Below, one piece after another: positions 1-14,097 of a stretch of DNA of 64,000 nucleotides. The notes beneath the pieces were generated by a model, which was not told the origin of the DNA, searched no databases, and worked only from the letters and a program-made list of their open reading frames with translations. The position numbers were made by a program, and so were the translations under genes. This stretch comes from Ochotona curzoniae. Its lineage: Eukaryota; Chordata; Mammalia; Lagomorpha; Ochotonidae. The stretch spans positions 80,034,894-80,098,893 of the forward strand of contig NW_024467119.1 in NCBI RefSeq assembly GCF_017591425.1, in the 5' to 3' direction. The first letter of the stretch is position 1; each line of letters opens with the position of its first letter.

Positions 1-132
1 GAGGTGTTGTCTTCAGACTGTGCGGGTCTTCTGCTCTGGTTGTATGTGCTTCTGTAGAACGGGATGCAGGACGCATGGCAAGTGTGCATCCCATCCTGTC
101 CGTTGTTAGAATCCCACTGGCATGACTACAGG

Positions 133-453
133 GATGGGTCATGTGGCACAGTAGGAGAATCCCCTGATCAGAATGCCTGCTTCCGGTATTGGAGTGCCTC
201 GTTTGAGACCCAGCTACTTTCCCTTTACACCCAGCTTCCCACTAATGTTTATCCTGTGAGTCAGCCAGTGATGGCTCAAGAACTTGAGTCCCTGCCAGCC
301 GTGTGGGAAACCCCATTGAATTCCGGGACTTTGGCCCGGCTTAGCCTTGGTTGACTGTGGTTATTTGGGCAGTGAACCAAAGAGGATCAGTCTCTCTCCT
401 TCTCTCTCATATCTTCCCTATGTCACCTTGCCTTTCAAATAAATAAATAAATA
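133..453 (+). repeat. CSINE (old lagomorph C-repeat subfamily), sense
   Basis: Degenerate C-repeat with tattggagtgcc-type body, a 'gatggctcaagaacttgag' segment, a CT-rich stretch and a tail of three AATAAA-like repeats at 436-455. Confidence 0.75.
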
Positions 454-676
454 TGTGAACATTAAACAGAGTTCTATAAAGAATGTTAAATGGATTTTAA
501 ATATAAGGCAACATCCCTACCCTACTCATATTTAAAGAAATGTTAAAAAAAGAAAAAGTGAGATAGAATTCTTTGCTTGCTTGGTTCAAAAAGGTAGCTA
601 ATATTCTGTATTGGCAGTGATAAAGGCCAAAACCATACTTACCTTTTTGACAACAGTTTATTGAATACATACGTTT

Positions 677-830
677 TTGGAGGGAAACTTGGCAATCTCT
701 GAGGCCATTGATACATATAATACATGCTTTTGGATCCTTACTTTTGGTTCCAGGAGTTTACCCAAGAGAAACACTGATGTATCTGCTGACATGGCGTGTA
801 TGTTTATAACAACAGAAAAGCCTGCACCGC
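677..830 (+). repeat. Probable ancient L1 3'-end fragment
   Basis: Text such as 'ccaggagtttacccaagaga' and 'gtttataacaacag' resembles the mammalian L1M ORF2/3'-UTR region. The resemblance is from memory and the piece is diverged; it has no intact frame. Confidence 0.4.
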
Positions 831-1610
831 CCCTGTGTAGGTTCAGGACAAGGGACCAGTTATGGTCTGGCCACTGGCAGCAGCCTTGGGCAGGGTGAGG
901 AGACAGGGGTCTGCAAGTACGTATTTGAAAAGGTAGCCCCCATATTGGTGTCTGCTGGGAGCCCCTGGAAAGAGGCCCAAGAGAATGCTAATGGTTGTTT
1001 TCTGTTGTTTAAGGAAAATCAGGAGGATAGGACTTCATTTTCATGCTTTTGTTAGCGTTTCAAGTTTTCCTTTTTGGCAATGTGCTTATAGGTTTTTCAG
1101 AAGGGAGGCAGATGCTTGCATCTGAGTTAACAGTTTAGTACTGGTGGTTTAATTATTATGACCTAAGTCAAAGAAACTCGAGGTGGTTTTGCTAAAGCAA
1201 TCTTGTTTTGAATTGTATTCCCACTTCCCTGGCCAGGTTATTTCCTTCACACCCGTCTCCACATGCCTTTCTGCTTCACCCAGCTGAGCGTCACTTTCCA
1301 TTTCTGTCACTGGCACCCTTTCCTGGTATTTATAGCAAATAAAGATCTTTCCCAAGGAATAGCTGCAACATGTTTAATCTCAATTTTGTTTCCCCCTCCC
1401 CAAAAGAAGAGACAAGACGTTGGTTTCAAAAGGTGAGGGGAGAACACATACTGCCTTCCACATCCTGGAAGGAAGCCAGGGAGGAAGACAGCCACAGATG
1501 AGCGCTTAAGAGACTAGACTGTGCCCAGTCTGTGTCCAGGGGATTCTGTCTTTGAGTGGTGAGGCAAGAATGAGTACAAAAGTTATGAATGGAATGCATA
1601 TCTCAGCCTT

Positions 1611-1914
1611 TTTAAAAAAGATTTATTTGTTTTTATTTGACAGGCAGATTTTGCAGAGAGAGAAGGTCTTCCATCACTAGTTTACTCTTCAGATGGCCAC
1701 AATGGCCAGAGCTCAACTCATCCCAGGTCAGGAGATTCCAAAGGTCTCCCACGTGGACTCAGGAACCCAAGGCTTTGAGCCTTACTCCACTGCTTTCCCA
1801 GGTCATAAGCTGGAAGCTGGATGGGTAGTGGAGCAGCCAGGACACATGAAGCAGTGCTCATAGGGGATGCAGGCACCACATTAGAGGATCAACTTGTGCT
1901 CCCATGCCAACCCC
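1611..1914 (-). repeat. CSINE, antisense
   Basis: Starts with the reversed A-rich tail (aaaaaagatttatttg), then the fixed order of C-repeat blocks: cagatggccac, tgctttcccaggtcat, agctggatggg. Confidence 0.85.
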
Positions 1915-2445
1915 ATTTCTTAGCTTTGATTCAAGCATAATGAGAGGAAAGGTATTCATCTTTGCATTTCTCTCTATTCCTTTACAAAGCAGCTACGCCA
2001 TGTGGAATTGTAGAAGTTGGGAACAAAGTCAAAAGCACTCCAACACTAAAAGCGTGCCTTGCCTCACCTGTGGTTCCGGGGTAGGTTAATTCTCGCTCTT
2101 TCCAAGTTCCTGCCTTTTCCTCCCCACTGAGGGGATGCTTTGCAAGTGCTGGCAGAATGAGGGTGAGGGAATGAATCAGCTGAAGACAGCAGTGGGTTCT
2201 GGGCCAGGCAGTCGGTGAGGCAGGAAGAAGTCTTCATGCGATGTACCTGCTTTTGTGTGTGGTGGCCCCTGGGCACTGTGCGTTGGGTATGTGACCCTGG
2301 CAGCAGGTCGGGGAGACATTTCCAGAGCTGGCTGTGACTCAGTGGACTGGTGTATTGCTCCTGTTTGCTCAGGAGCAGGCTTGCCGGGGCTGCGGGGCAT
2401 CCTGCATTCAAGACCAACAGCACATGGGGGGTCCTCTCTTTGCAG

Positions 2446-2599
2446 GTATTTTCGGATGGACTCCGCTGCAGTCCTGTTTCACATGGAGACTCGGGGGAAC
2501 ATGTCTGGAGTGTGGTCAATATGGGGCTTCAACCATTTTGACCGCAGCATTGTGATAAAGCACGTGTTTGTTTCCAAGGAGACCAAGCACATTTTAAGG
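2446..2599 (+). CDS. TMEM131L: TMEM131L exon a
   Basis: Window residues 1-51. The acceptor is ctctctttgcag and the donor AGG|GTACGT. The first base completes a codon begun in an upstream exon. It encodes a beta-rich lumenal segment with motifs [15 protein letters not shown] and [10 protein letters not shown], including an N-glycosylation sequon (NMS). It ends in phase 0. Confidence 0.92.
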
Positions 2600-5500
2600 G
2601 TACGTATTCTCTAAAATTCAAGCTGTTGGAAGCTTTAAGAACAACTGCTGTGAAATGAGTATTTATAGCTTTCAATTAAAAAAAAATATTTGAAAGAGTT
2701 ACAGAGAGAGAAAGAGGGAGAGACTGAGATTTTCCATCTATTGTTTCACCTCCAAATGGCTCTGACAGTTGGAGCTGGGCCGCTGTGCAGCCAGGAGCCA
2801 GGAGCTTCCTCTGGGTTCTCCCACATAGGTGCAGGGGCACAAGCACTCAGGCCATCCTCCACTGCTTTCCAGGTGCATTAGCAGGGAGCTGGATGGAAGT
2901 GGAGCCGATGAGGGTCAATCAGTGTCCCTGTGGGAGGATGCTGGCGTTGCAGGCTGCGGCTTTGTTTGCTGCACCACAATGCCGGCCCCATATTTTCTCT
3001 CTGTGTGTGTCTCAGCTATTGTTCAAAGAGCTTAAATGGACCAGGATACTTCTTCTGATAATATTTTCTCTTGCTGCTATTCAAAAATATCATAATAATT
3101 TGTCCCTACCTGTGTTTATTAAAAATAGGCTAGGTCTGTGATAGAGTACACTAGATGGTTTGTGTGAAATACTACGTAACATGAAAACTCAGGATTAGTG
3201 AGAACAGTGGCATAATAGGCATTCAACGAAACCTGGCATTTCTGCTAGTGTTTCAACAGTTGACATGGAAATGGTTATGTAACATTATGTTTGCCGAAGT
3301 ACAGAAAACCATCTGACTGATAATGATTCTAATCATAATTAGCATTGGGAAAAGTAATTTCTTTTGCTTCTTTTCTTTTTAGATTCTGAGTTTCACTGGC
3401 CCTTTATTTCTACCTCCAGGCTGTTGGAATATATTTTCTTTGAAACTTGCTGTTAAAGCCATTGGCATAAATTTATTCACCAATATATTTTTGACTACCA
3501 ACATAGGTGCCATTTTTGCAATACCTCTACAGATCTACTCAGCACCAGCTAAGGTATCCTTTCCCACCCTCGGGGCGTGTTACAGCTCTCATTGATTATT
3601 GCTTCTTTGTGTTGCACTGACTGGATTAAGTTTTTTTTAAAACTGTCTAAAAAGTCAAAGGGTGTTACTGGACCAGTCTTAAGATGATGAATTGTTCAGA
3701 TGTGGGAATCTTTATTTGGAAACGGTTTCTATTTTTTAAAGTGATTTGAGACTCTTGAATGCAGAAGGTGTGGGTAGATTTATCATGTATTTTGAAGATA
3801 CACAACAAGCCACCTGTGCTAGCTATAGAAGGTACAGCTGAGCTTCCCAGTATTCACTTGCAAATTAGACTGTTGAATATTTTGACTAAGTCCTTTTCTA
3901 TTTTATTTATTTATTTTTCAAGCAAGTCTCAGTTGTTTGTGATCCAAATCTAAAGCCTGAAAGGGTTCACAATTAGAATTGCTTTCCAGAATCTGGGAGA
4001 ATTGGGTTTAATTTACATAATCTGAAACATGTCTCATTTTCCCCTTAATATTTATTTCTTTTCATTGAGTTATTATTATTGCTTCTTTTTGATCCAAGCT
4101 ATCTTGCATAGCACTGGGTTCTCTGATTTCACTATGAGACATTCATGCAACCATCTTTATGATTTTCCTCACTTATTGGCATTGCTGTTCCATTGTCAGA
4201 GATGCCTCGTGCGTAGCTATGAGGACAGGGCTGCTGGCAGGAAACTGCACCTGCTGTGAGGCTGTGGCATGCATCCATAGTTTGAACAAAGGGGTATCTG
4301 AGAAGTGTCTGTTTTCAATCAGGACATCCCTGTCAGAGGAGTGACTGTGGGAGGGTCAGGCAGATGTCCAGTGTGTTCACAAGTGACCAAGTGTGTGCTG
4401 GCAGACCTGGAGGCAATGGGGCTTACGTGTCCCCAGTAGCTGGCAGCCACTGTGGACTGATATCTGATATCCTGGGTCTTCAGAGATGCCAGGAGGGTTG
4501 TTACGGTGGACCTTACTGCCAGAGACAGCTCTGAGCCCTCTGGGAAGCTAGAGGTTGCTAGTTGCTTGGCTTCTGGTTGGAGGGGCATTGACGAAGGTGT
4601 AGCCCATCTCTGACTGGTGGTGTTTGAGTGCTATAGGATTTTGATGCGTAGTGTTGTGTTTGAAGTTATTCATATATTACTTTTCAATCTAGGAAGGGAG
4701 TCTGGGTTTTGAAGTGATAGCACATTGTGGCATGCATTATTTCATGGGAAAATCCAAAGCAGGTAAGTATTTCACGCTTAGACTTTCTGTAGAACTCTAG
4801 TTTGGGGAGAGTGGGAAGGAGGTGAGGAGAGTTAGTGCTGGTTGAAGAGCCATGCATTTTGTCAGCTGAATCCCAGCATATCCTATTCTTCGCATGATCA
4901 TTAGCATAACAACTTGAAATTGTCTGAATTGCTCCAGAGATATCTGGTGTAAATAATACCCTTGAGGCTTTAGTTTGATTGGAAGGACCCTGGTTTTTTT
5001 CAAGTCACACTGATCATCACAGCAGTTTTATTGCTCTGAAAAAATGGGAAGATTCCGATTCTTACAAAAGCTGTAGCTGAAGATCGTGAAGCCAATTTGG
5101 ACTTTCACTTGCAGTCCTAAGTTACAGGAAGCCTCTTGTAGGGGGTTGCAAGTTGTCACAGGAGACCCAAGGCCATGGTGGTAGTATAAAAGCTGTTTCT
5201 AGTTTGAGGGTGATGTTTTTCCTTTTGACTTACTAAGCTGTTTTAGAAGGGTTTTGAAGCATGGAGACTACTTCTGAGAGAGTCTCTCCTTTGCTGGTAA
5301 ACCTCAGACGAGACAGAACAAAGAGGATGGTAGAGCAGGCTGTGCATTACCCCTTTGTGCCATGGCTTAAAAACTGGAAACGATGAATTTATGCCTTACT
5401 TTGAAAGAGTGACACAGAGTGAGGGAGATATGTATGTCTCCCCAAGTGCCTGCAGCAGTCAAGGACGGGCCAGACTAAAGCCCATAAGCTAGGAATTCTA

Positions 5501-8500
5501 TTTAGATCTCCCATGTGGCTGGCTGGGACCCCACATGCTGGGGCTCAGGTCTCCTGCCTGCCAGGCGCTCGTTAGCGAGAAGGCCAGATCAGAAGTGCAA
5601 TAGCTGGGACTTACAGTGGCCGCTCTGCCGTAGAGTGCCAGTGTCCCAAGCTGCAGCCTTAACCTATGCTGCAGTAGCTGTCCTTGTTTGTGCCTAGTCT
5701 ACCTCCATGGCCAGCGCAGATGGCGCTCAATATTTCTGTGGAAGTAGTTTTGCATTTTAGGTGGGAGTTCTTAGGCATGTTTTAAGTGTAATTCGAACTT
5801 CTTGCTGGCCGTATTCATAAGCCACGTGTCTTTTATGTTTCTACCTTTACATAATTCAGTTTGGTTTTCCTTTGCACATGCTTGTTTTCATTTGTTCTTT
5901 CATTTGCCATTAAGTTAGAGTGCCATGTAATAAAGCTAGAGAAGTGGACTGTTTTATCTGTTTGTGCTGCAGTCTTCCAATTCAAGAAGTTTCACAGCCA
6001 GGCCTTGGCATTGTGTAGTCCTTAAGTTGTGTTTACTTTTTTTTGTGGGGAGCGAAATTTGTGTGCTGAATGGGATCTGATCTCACTTGTAGAAAATCCT
6101 GCTTGGGACGGCAGCCTTCCTCTGCAACGGTCTGCCTGGGACGAGGATTCCAAACTCGCAAATAAACTGCACGAAAGATGGAAGAGATACAAGAACGGTG
6201 ACGTCTGCAGGTGAGTCTGCCCTTGCCTGGCTCCTCCTGCTTCCCAGGCAGACAGGATCACATGGGATTTGTTGAAACTGTAGCCTGTCGTGTTTTTAGC
6301 TTCTCTTGAGTTTTTATGCTATAAATTTCCAACCTCAGAAAGGATAAAAAGATGAGTGCAGTGACTGCTCCAGTATTCCTCAGGTAGATTTCGTTCACCA
6401 GGGTTTCCTGTTTCACCAGTTCTGCTTTATTTTTCTGCTTATGCACACGTGTGCTTTTCTGCTTAGTTGTGTGGAAATGTGCTCTACCTGGTCTCGGGCC
6501 TGGATCAGGCTCTTCGGCATGTAGAGTTCCTACTACTGCATGGGGAACGGTGACATGGCTAAGTTGTGTGTGCTCTTAATTCACTTGGCAATCTCCCTGT
6601 GGACCCAGAGATGTTCCACATGGCTGGTGTTCCCCCACCACCTTCGTGCTGCTTGAGGTCCCCAGGCCGGTACCTGGCGTGTGTTGGTTGCATTTGTTAA
6701 GCTTTCTTGGGATCTGTCCTCCCCATACCATTTCTCATCTTCCTTCATGTCAACAGTTTGGCCAGTTGTCTCTCAGGATATTGCACACTTAGGATTCTTC
6801 TGTTTGCTTCCCCAGGTTTCTGTTGGGAGTAACCAATTAGTAAATTACCCAGTTGATTTTGTCCACGTCTTTGCATCCCTGGGGGGTGTATAATTGCTCC
6901 TCCATGTGTTGACTTGGCCACGTGGTGTTGGTTGGTCTTTGTGATACGTGTTCAAGGCTCTGTGTTGGAGATGGGCACTTCCTTTCCCTTTGGTAATTTG
7001 TAAGGAATCTGTGCTAATAAAACTATTTCACTCCATGATTTTAGCACTTATGGGTAAACTGGCTTGAATAAGCTATTAGACTGATGACTACAAAAAAGAA
7101 GTATTTTGGGTTTTTTTTTAAGATTTATTTTATTTTTATTGGAAAGTCAGATACACAGAGAGAAGAAGATCTTCTATCCACTGATTCATTCCCCAAGCGG
7201 CTGCAATGGCCGGAGCTGTGCAAATCCAAGATCAGGCACGTTCAGGGTGGTATGGCCGTAGACGACAACCTTGGAACTGTGCAAATCCAAAGCCAGAAGC
7301 CAGGAGCCTCTTCTGGGTCTCCCACTCAGGTGCAGGGTCCCGAGGCTTTGGGCCATTCTCAACTGCTTTCCCAGGCCACAGAAAGGGATTTGGTTGGGAA
7401 GCGGAGCTGCCAGGATTAGAACCAGAACCCATATGGGATCCTGGCACATGCAAAGCGAGGACTTTAGCTGCTAGGCTACCACACTGGGCCCAGAGTATTT
7501 CTTTTTCTTTCTTTTTTTGGGGGAGGGGTGAAGATTAAATAGAAAGCAAGGGTTACCAAGAAAAGGAGAGCCAGGCAGAGATCTTCTGTTTGATGGCCCA
7601 CTCCCCAAGTGGCTTCACTGACCAGAGCTAAGTCAGGTTGAAGCTGGGAGCCAGGAACTTTGTCTGGGTCTCCTACATGGGTGCAAGGGGCCCAGGGACT
7701 GGTCAGTCATCAGCTGCTTTCCAAGGCCATCAGCAAGGAGCTGGGTTGGAGGTGGAACAGCTGGCATTCAAAGCAGTACCTGGTATTGCAGTCAGCTGCT
7801 TAAGTGGCTCTTCCACAGTGCTGACCCTGGGATGTTTCAAATGATTGTGTCATCCACATTTATTGGTAAATACCATGTAATGTGGAGACAGTGTCCCTTC
7901 TTTTGGAACGCCACTATGGGTTTTTGTATTTGTGTGTTGTGCTCTATGGACTTTAGTGTTTGTGTGTGTGTGTATTTTAGTGATGAATTTCCCCCGTCTG
8001 GCTTATGTGTCCTTGTGCTATGCACTTCGCTACCTTTTAGGGCATTCTGAGGTCTGTTTCTTAGACTCGAGGAAGCCGTTTCCCCCCAGGAGTGCTTATT
8101 CTTTGAGTGGGAGTGCTCTTTATATGTGACCCCCCCTGTGTTTGTGTCCAACAGTTTTTCCGTTACCCTGCCTTTCTCCATCCCTCACAGGAGGAGCGTT
8201 TTAGGCATGACTCGATTTGCCCACGTGAAGAAATCCAAGGAGTTGGAATCCTTTGTTTCCTCCTTGCCTCGTTTGCTGGTGGAGCCCGGCCTCATGTTGA
8301 ACTTCAGCGTCACTGCTGTCAGGAATAGCATGGTGAGCGTCGCATGTCGGCAGTGCCTGGCCGGGGTTAGGGTTAGGGTCAGGCTCTGGGGTCTGCGAAG
8401 TACTGGAAAATCTCCAAACTGAGATACTGTTTTAGAAGTAAGACTAGTTTAAATCCATTATCCAGATGATGATACTTGAAAAAAATTGTGGAGGAATGTT

Positions 8501-11500
8501 ATATTACATGGGATGTGCACTTTTGTACGAAACATTTTTGAAATCACTTTAAAAAACACAGTGATGCATTTTCCAAAAAGGTTTCACAAAATTTTGGCAT
8601 CAAAATGAAGTTATGTTCTAATTCCATTTTCTATAAACTTTCTGAAGCCCCCTCTATGCCACGAATGTTCTTGGTAGAGGAAGTGGCCAAAACAATGGTA
8701 ACTCTACACAGACTGAGATCTATGAAAAAGGTGGAGTTTGGATTGACCTTCAACTTGCTAAGTTAAGTGTGCCAGTCAGAAACAGTACTGTGCAAACCCT
8801 TCGGGGAGAGCTTGCTTGACCCTGGGAGCTCCGAGGAGGGCGGTCAGGACCCAGGCCTGTGAATGCCTCTCATCCCACCATGGGCAGTCGGATGGGGTGC
8901 CACCAGCACGCCCCTGCTCACGTCTCCATAGTCTGCCTGCCAGAGCTCGGCCACATGTGGTCAGCCCTTGTTAGGTGCTTGCGCAGGGCGTGCCTGAGGG
9001 ATGGTGTCTTAGGACTGTCTCTGCTTGTGGAACTTCGTATCGGGGACTAATTCTGAGATCAAGTTGCCGGCGTAGTCCTGAGCACTGGCAGCTGCTGCTC
9101 TCTGAGGCGGATGAGTTTTGCACATGGACCACACGTGCGTTCTTCTTTCTCTTCCCTCTACACATATCAGTACTTTCTAGAAACAGTTTATGGTTGTAAA
9201 TGGAAAGACAGTTGAACCAAGAGAGCTGCCATTCACTTCCCGCAGTGATTGGGTCTATTTGAGTGGGAGCCTGAAGCAGCACAGCAGTATACACAGGCTG
9301 AACAAGCCACTTGAGAGCGTCAGCTAGTTGGCCCTCTTTCCTCTGCTCTGTTGCAGTGGGAATTATTTAAGAATCAGGGCTTTTTCATACTTACCTGGAA
9401 GGTCCTTGTTCATCACCATACTGTGGGCTGCAATCTGAATTCACATTTTTCAAACAGTCTTTCACTCGTTCTTCTTAGCAGTGTCTGATTTTTTTCTTCC
9501 TGATGCAACCAGGAGATCACATTGCTTTTGATGAGGTCCCGGTGGTCCCCGCATCTTCCCCACCTGCTCCTTGCCCTTCTGGACGTAGGCACTTCTAAAG
9601 GCTGCAGGCTGGTTGTTTCCCGAGATGTGCATGGGCTGAGTCATGGGATGGTTCCTTCTGCTGAGGTTCTCGATGGTGCTGGGACCTTTATGGGCTTAAC
9701 TCTCCTGTCCCGATCCCTAGGTGAAGTACTTTGTGCTGAAGAACCCATCGTCCCTTCCGGTCTCCGTGCAGCTCCTGCCCCTCTCCTTGTATCCTAAGCC
9801 GGAAGCCACCGCACGCCTGCTCCACAAATGGTAGGTGGTCGTCCCAGGACTGCTGTGGCAAAACCCGCCCTGTTTGTTCACCCAGGTTCTGCGACCAGGT
9901 GTGTACAGTGGGACCTGGTGTCTGGTCTGTGTGTGTGTGTGTGATCTCCAGGGTGGCTGTGTTGTGTCTCTTCCTGGTAGAGCTTTGATTACTGAGCAAA
10001 CCTTCAGCATCGTGATGTTGCACAGGTACAAGAAATGAGTTGAGCTGTTCTAGCATATGTCCTAACCTAGTAGAAATCAGACCGTTCAAGGCAGTAGTAA
10101 CTCTTGTCGCTTCTGTGTCATGGATGCAGCCGCAGTTAATGACTTGGAGCTCTTCCTGCTTTCAGTTTTACTGGTGAGTTCTGCCTTTACCACAGATGTT
10201 TTGAGCCCAGCGGGCGTGTCGGACCAGATGGTTTCTTCCTCTGTTGGAAGTGGAGCTGTCCTGTGTCCTGAAGGATGTTGAGTGGCATCCGTGGCTTCCT
10301 CCCACCATGGCCCAGAGTGGCTGCGTGCGTGGCCACAGTTGTTCCCAGCTCCGAGTCCCGTCCTCTCAGGTCTCATAGCTGTGAACCATTGCAGGACAGA
10401 ATTAGGACTCCCCCTGAGCGTGTGGTGTTTGTCACCTGTGCCCCTGTACACCCTGCACTGCCAGTGGCAAGTAACACGTCCGTGGTGCCAGGTCTTGGGC
10501 TGTGACACACTGGGGACAGGCCCAGGCGTGTGTGTGTGGTGTGCACACACAGGAGCATATGTGCTTCCGTAGGTACGAGTGTATATATGTATGTGTAGCA
10601 GTGTTAGTTCTTTGTTTACTGGTAGCAATTTGCACACTCCTTTGAACTTCTCTTTTTCTATATAGGTTTGGCACTGATATACAGATGATTAATTTTACCA
10701 CCAGTGAATTCCAGCTCACCAAAGCTTGCCCTTACCGGGTAGGACATTATCCTTTTTTTCTTTAAAAGATGTATTTATTTATTTGAAAGATATATATATA
10801 TGAGCTCAATCTTCATCTGCCAGTTCAGCCCCCAGACGGCTGCAGTGGTTGCAGCTGACTGTGCCAGGAGCTTCTTCTAGGTCTCCCATGTGGGTGCAGG
10901 GGCTCAGGTTCTTGAGCCAACTTCTGCTCCCTTCCTGGAGCTGGATTGGAGTGAAATCAGTGCCTGTGTGGGATGCCAGTGCTGCAGGTACAGCTTAACC
11001 CACTCTGCCATGGCCTCAGGCTTCAGGATGTTGCCTTTAAACAGAGAAAAGAATGCTGACAGCAAATGCACTGCCCACTCCCTGGGTCCCACGAGGTCCT
11101 GGGCACAGCATCCTTGTGTACTCTGTAGACTTCTGATGCTTGCTCTCCAAGCATCAGAAGGAGGGTAGGAGGGGGCATACATTTTTCCAGTTAACTTGTG
11201 TAACAGGAGTCAGGTTCAGCTTTGTGCACAAATCATTTTATCTAGAGGACTCAGATTTATATGACTGGAGAGATACCAGATGAATCGACCACATAGACCA
11301 CTATACAACTCAGGGTCCCAGAATGTGTGATTCTCTTAGGATTCCTTGGCCTCCTCGAAGAGTCTTCTGTAGGCGACATTAAATAAAAGTGAAAATGTTT
11401 TTAAAAAGTCTTCTCTTGCCAAGTGGTACTCATGTACTGAGCCCTCTAACTTGTGTTATTCCATCATCCCCCTCCTCCCATAAAGGGAAGGGTTTTCTCT

Positions 11501-14050
11501 AAATTCCTAGCTCTCTGGTCCTTAATGAAAGCTTGCCGGAGGTCCAAGCGGGCAGAGGTGTGACTGTGGCCTGCCCTGTGTACAGCTCCATGTTTGTCTC
11601 AACAGCATGCTACTCGCATGTGGTTCACAGCTGGAGCGCCTGTTAGTAGAAACCCACCCATGAGCACCCAGCTGCCTTTTTACTACACACACATGCAGCC
11701 ATGACGTGATGCTGCAAGCACTTCCACCGCTGCCCCCTTGTCACCTGAGACATGCACGAATGGCTCTCATTATTCCCTTGAGAGTCGAGGAGGAGGGAGG
11801 CTGCAGATGCAAGCCAGCTCTGACCCGTGCGTGAGGGCGTTTGCATGGGGTTTGTAGAGCAGGTCTGCAGTGCATTCCTCGCTCTGTCCACACTGTTCAG
11901 ATGGAACCCTGCTGCAGGTATGACCTTTTAAAAAAATATTTATTTTCATTAGAAAGGCAGATACAGAGGGGAAGAAGAGACAGAAAGAGCTCCTGTCTGC
12001 TGGTTCACTCCCCAAGTGCCCTCAACAGCTGGAGCTAAGCTGCTCCACAGCTAGGAACTTCTTCTGGTGCAGGGTCATCCTCGATTGCTTTCCCAGGCTA
12101 CAAGCAGGGAGCTGGATGGGAAGTGGAGCAGCCGGGACGGGAACTGGCGCCCATGTGGGATCCTGGCGTCAGCAAGGCGAGAACTTTAGCCATGAGTCTC
12201 TCGCCCTGGGCCCCATGGTCTTACTCTTATTAGGAGGCCCCTGCCCCGTTTCCTTCTTGTCTCCCTGCCGGGCAGTCTACAGGACTGTTGGAAATACTCA
12301 AGCCAAAATATGGCTAATAAGAGATACCTTTTTTTTTTTTAATTTCCAATATAATGCCAGTTCCTTTCACATCTGACAAATTCAGCTTTGGGCAAAGAGT
12401 ACAAATCATTTGGAGAAAGTTTTATCTCTGAAGATTTTTCCCGGCAGTGCTTCCCTCTCTGTGATAAGGGGAGCTTTGGTGTCCTTGCTGATTTGTGACA
12501 GTGACACCAAGAATAGTGTCAGAGCCTTGGAGGCATCCAGAATTATTATTTAATGTTCTGTTATTTAGAGGGAAGACTCTTGTGTTGTTGTTTTATTTAT
12601 TTGCTTTTAGAAATGGGGTTCCTTGATTGAGAATCAGGTGTTTTGAGTCCTGCCTCTTGTGTGTTCCATCTGTGTGACGTTATTTGGACTAAGCACGTAA
12701 CTTCCCCAGCCTCCCTTTTCACTCATAATAATGTCTAAAGATTCAATTAAGTTTACAAGATGCTCAGTATTTTGCATCCTTAACCCAATGCCTGTCCTTA
12801 CAGGAACCACTGTATAGATGGTGTTATTCTTATCTTCAAGCCAAGATCAGCAACTTTGAAAAACATTTTTATTTTATTTATTTGGTAGATAAAGTATTCT
12901 TCCAAGATTAGCTCAGCCTGAATCTGGAAGCTGGGGACTTCTTCCCAGGTCTCCCACATGGGTGAGCAGGGACCCAAGCACTTGGGCTATCTTCTGCTGC
13001 TTTCCCAGGCACATTAGCAGGGAGCTGGATTGGAAACAGAGCAGCTGGATTTGAACTGGTACCCCATATGGGATGCAGATATTGCAAGTAGCGGCTTTAC
13101 CCAATGTGCCACGTCACTGATCCTGTCTGTTTTATACTTATTCTTTATTTCTAAAGATTTGTTTTTCTTATTGGAAAGAGTTACAGAGGGAGAGAGGAAG
13201 TGAGAGAGAAATCTTCCATCCACTAGTTCACTCCCCAAATGGCCGGAACAATTAGAACTGGCCACACCTGAGCCAGGAGCTTCATTCATGTCTCCATCCA
13301 GGTCTACCATATGGGTGCAGGGGCCCAAACATTTGGGTCATTTTTGCTGGTTTCCCAGGTGCATTAGCAGGAAGCTGGATTGAAAGCAGGGTAATTGGGA
13401 CTCAAACTGGCAACCCTATGGGATACCAACATTGGAGGCTTCTGCCCTCATACTCATTCTTGTGTATAAAGCTGTTAACCCAGCCAAGAAGCTCTGTGTA
13501 GAGTTGTCCTACAGGCTCTGCCTGTGGATCTCAGCCGTGCGCAGGAACTGTGAAATCCCAGGTGAAAGGCAAGCTCAGGTCAATGTGTTCGGTCAGATGT
13601 GAATGATGAAAGAGACGCCGCTGTGTTTCCCTGCGGATGCCCTGTGTTTCGCTGAGGCTGACGGGAGGAGGTTCTTAACCATACTATGAATAATCTGCAG
13701 GGCGCGCATGCCGAGGAATCCAGGCCAGGCGTCCTCCACTTGCACTTGCAGCCCTTGGAAGTGAAAAGGGTTGGAGTCGTTTTCACGCCCGCTGACTACG
13801 GAAAAGTCACCTCGCTCATCCTGATCCGGTATGTGTGTCCCCTCTGCAACTCCTTGTCTGCTTCTCCTTGTCACAGGGCATCAGCTCCATTCACCTCTCT
13901 TTAAACTCTGAGGGTGTGCTGCAAGAGAAGGGCCCCTGTGGCTGCACTGGTCATCTCTGGACCCTCTGCTCCGTCCCTCCCTGCCCAGGAAGGGAGCATG
14001 CCCACATCTGTGAGAGGTTGTGCTGATTTCACTCTACTCACTGTTGCTGG

Positions 14051-14097
<47 letters not shown>

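Larger units (their letters stand above)
6211..8190 (+). other. Intron d-e
   Basis: Holds the two CSINEs at 7111-7491 and 7530-7829. The remaining parts (6211-7110 and 7830-8190) show no recognised repeat, RNA or exon. Confidence 0.5.

Noticed and set aside
64..354. 96-codon + frame at the left edge
   Set aside because: It lies mainly in a degenerate sense CSINE; no TMEM131L exon upstream of 2446 could be recognised.
8364..8380. Telomere-like ggttagggttaggg
   Set aside because: Barely two units; expected by chance at this scale and not a telomeric insertion.
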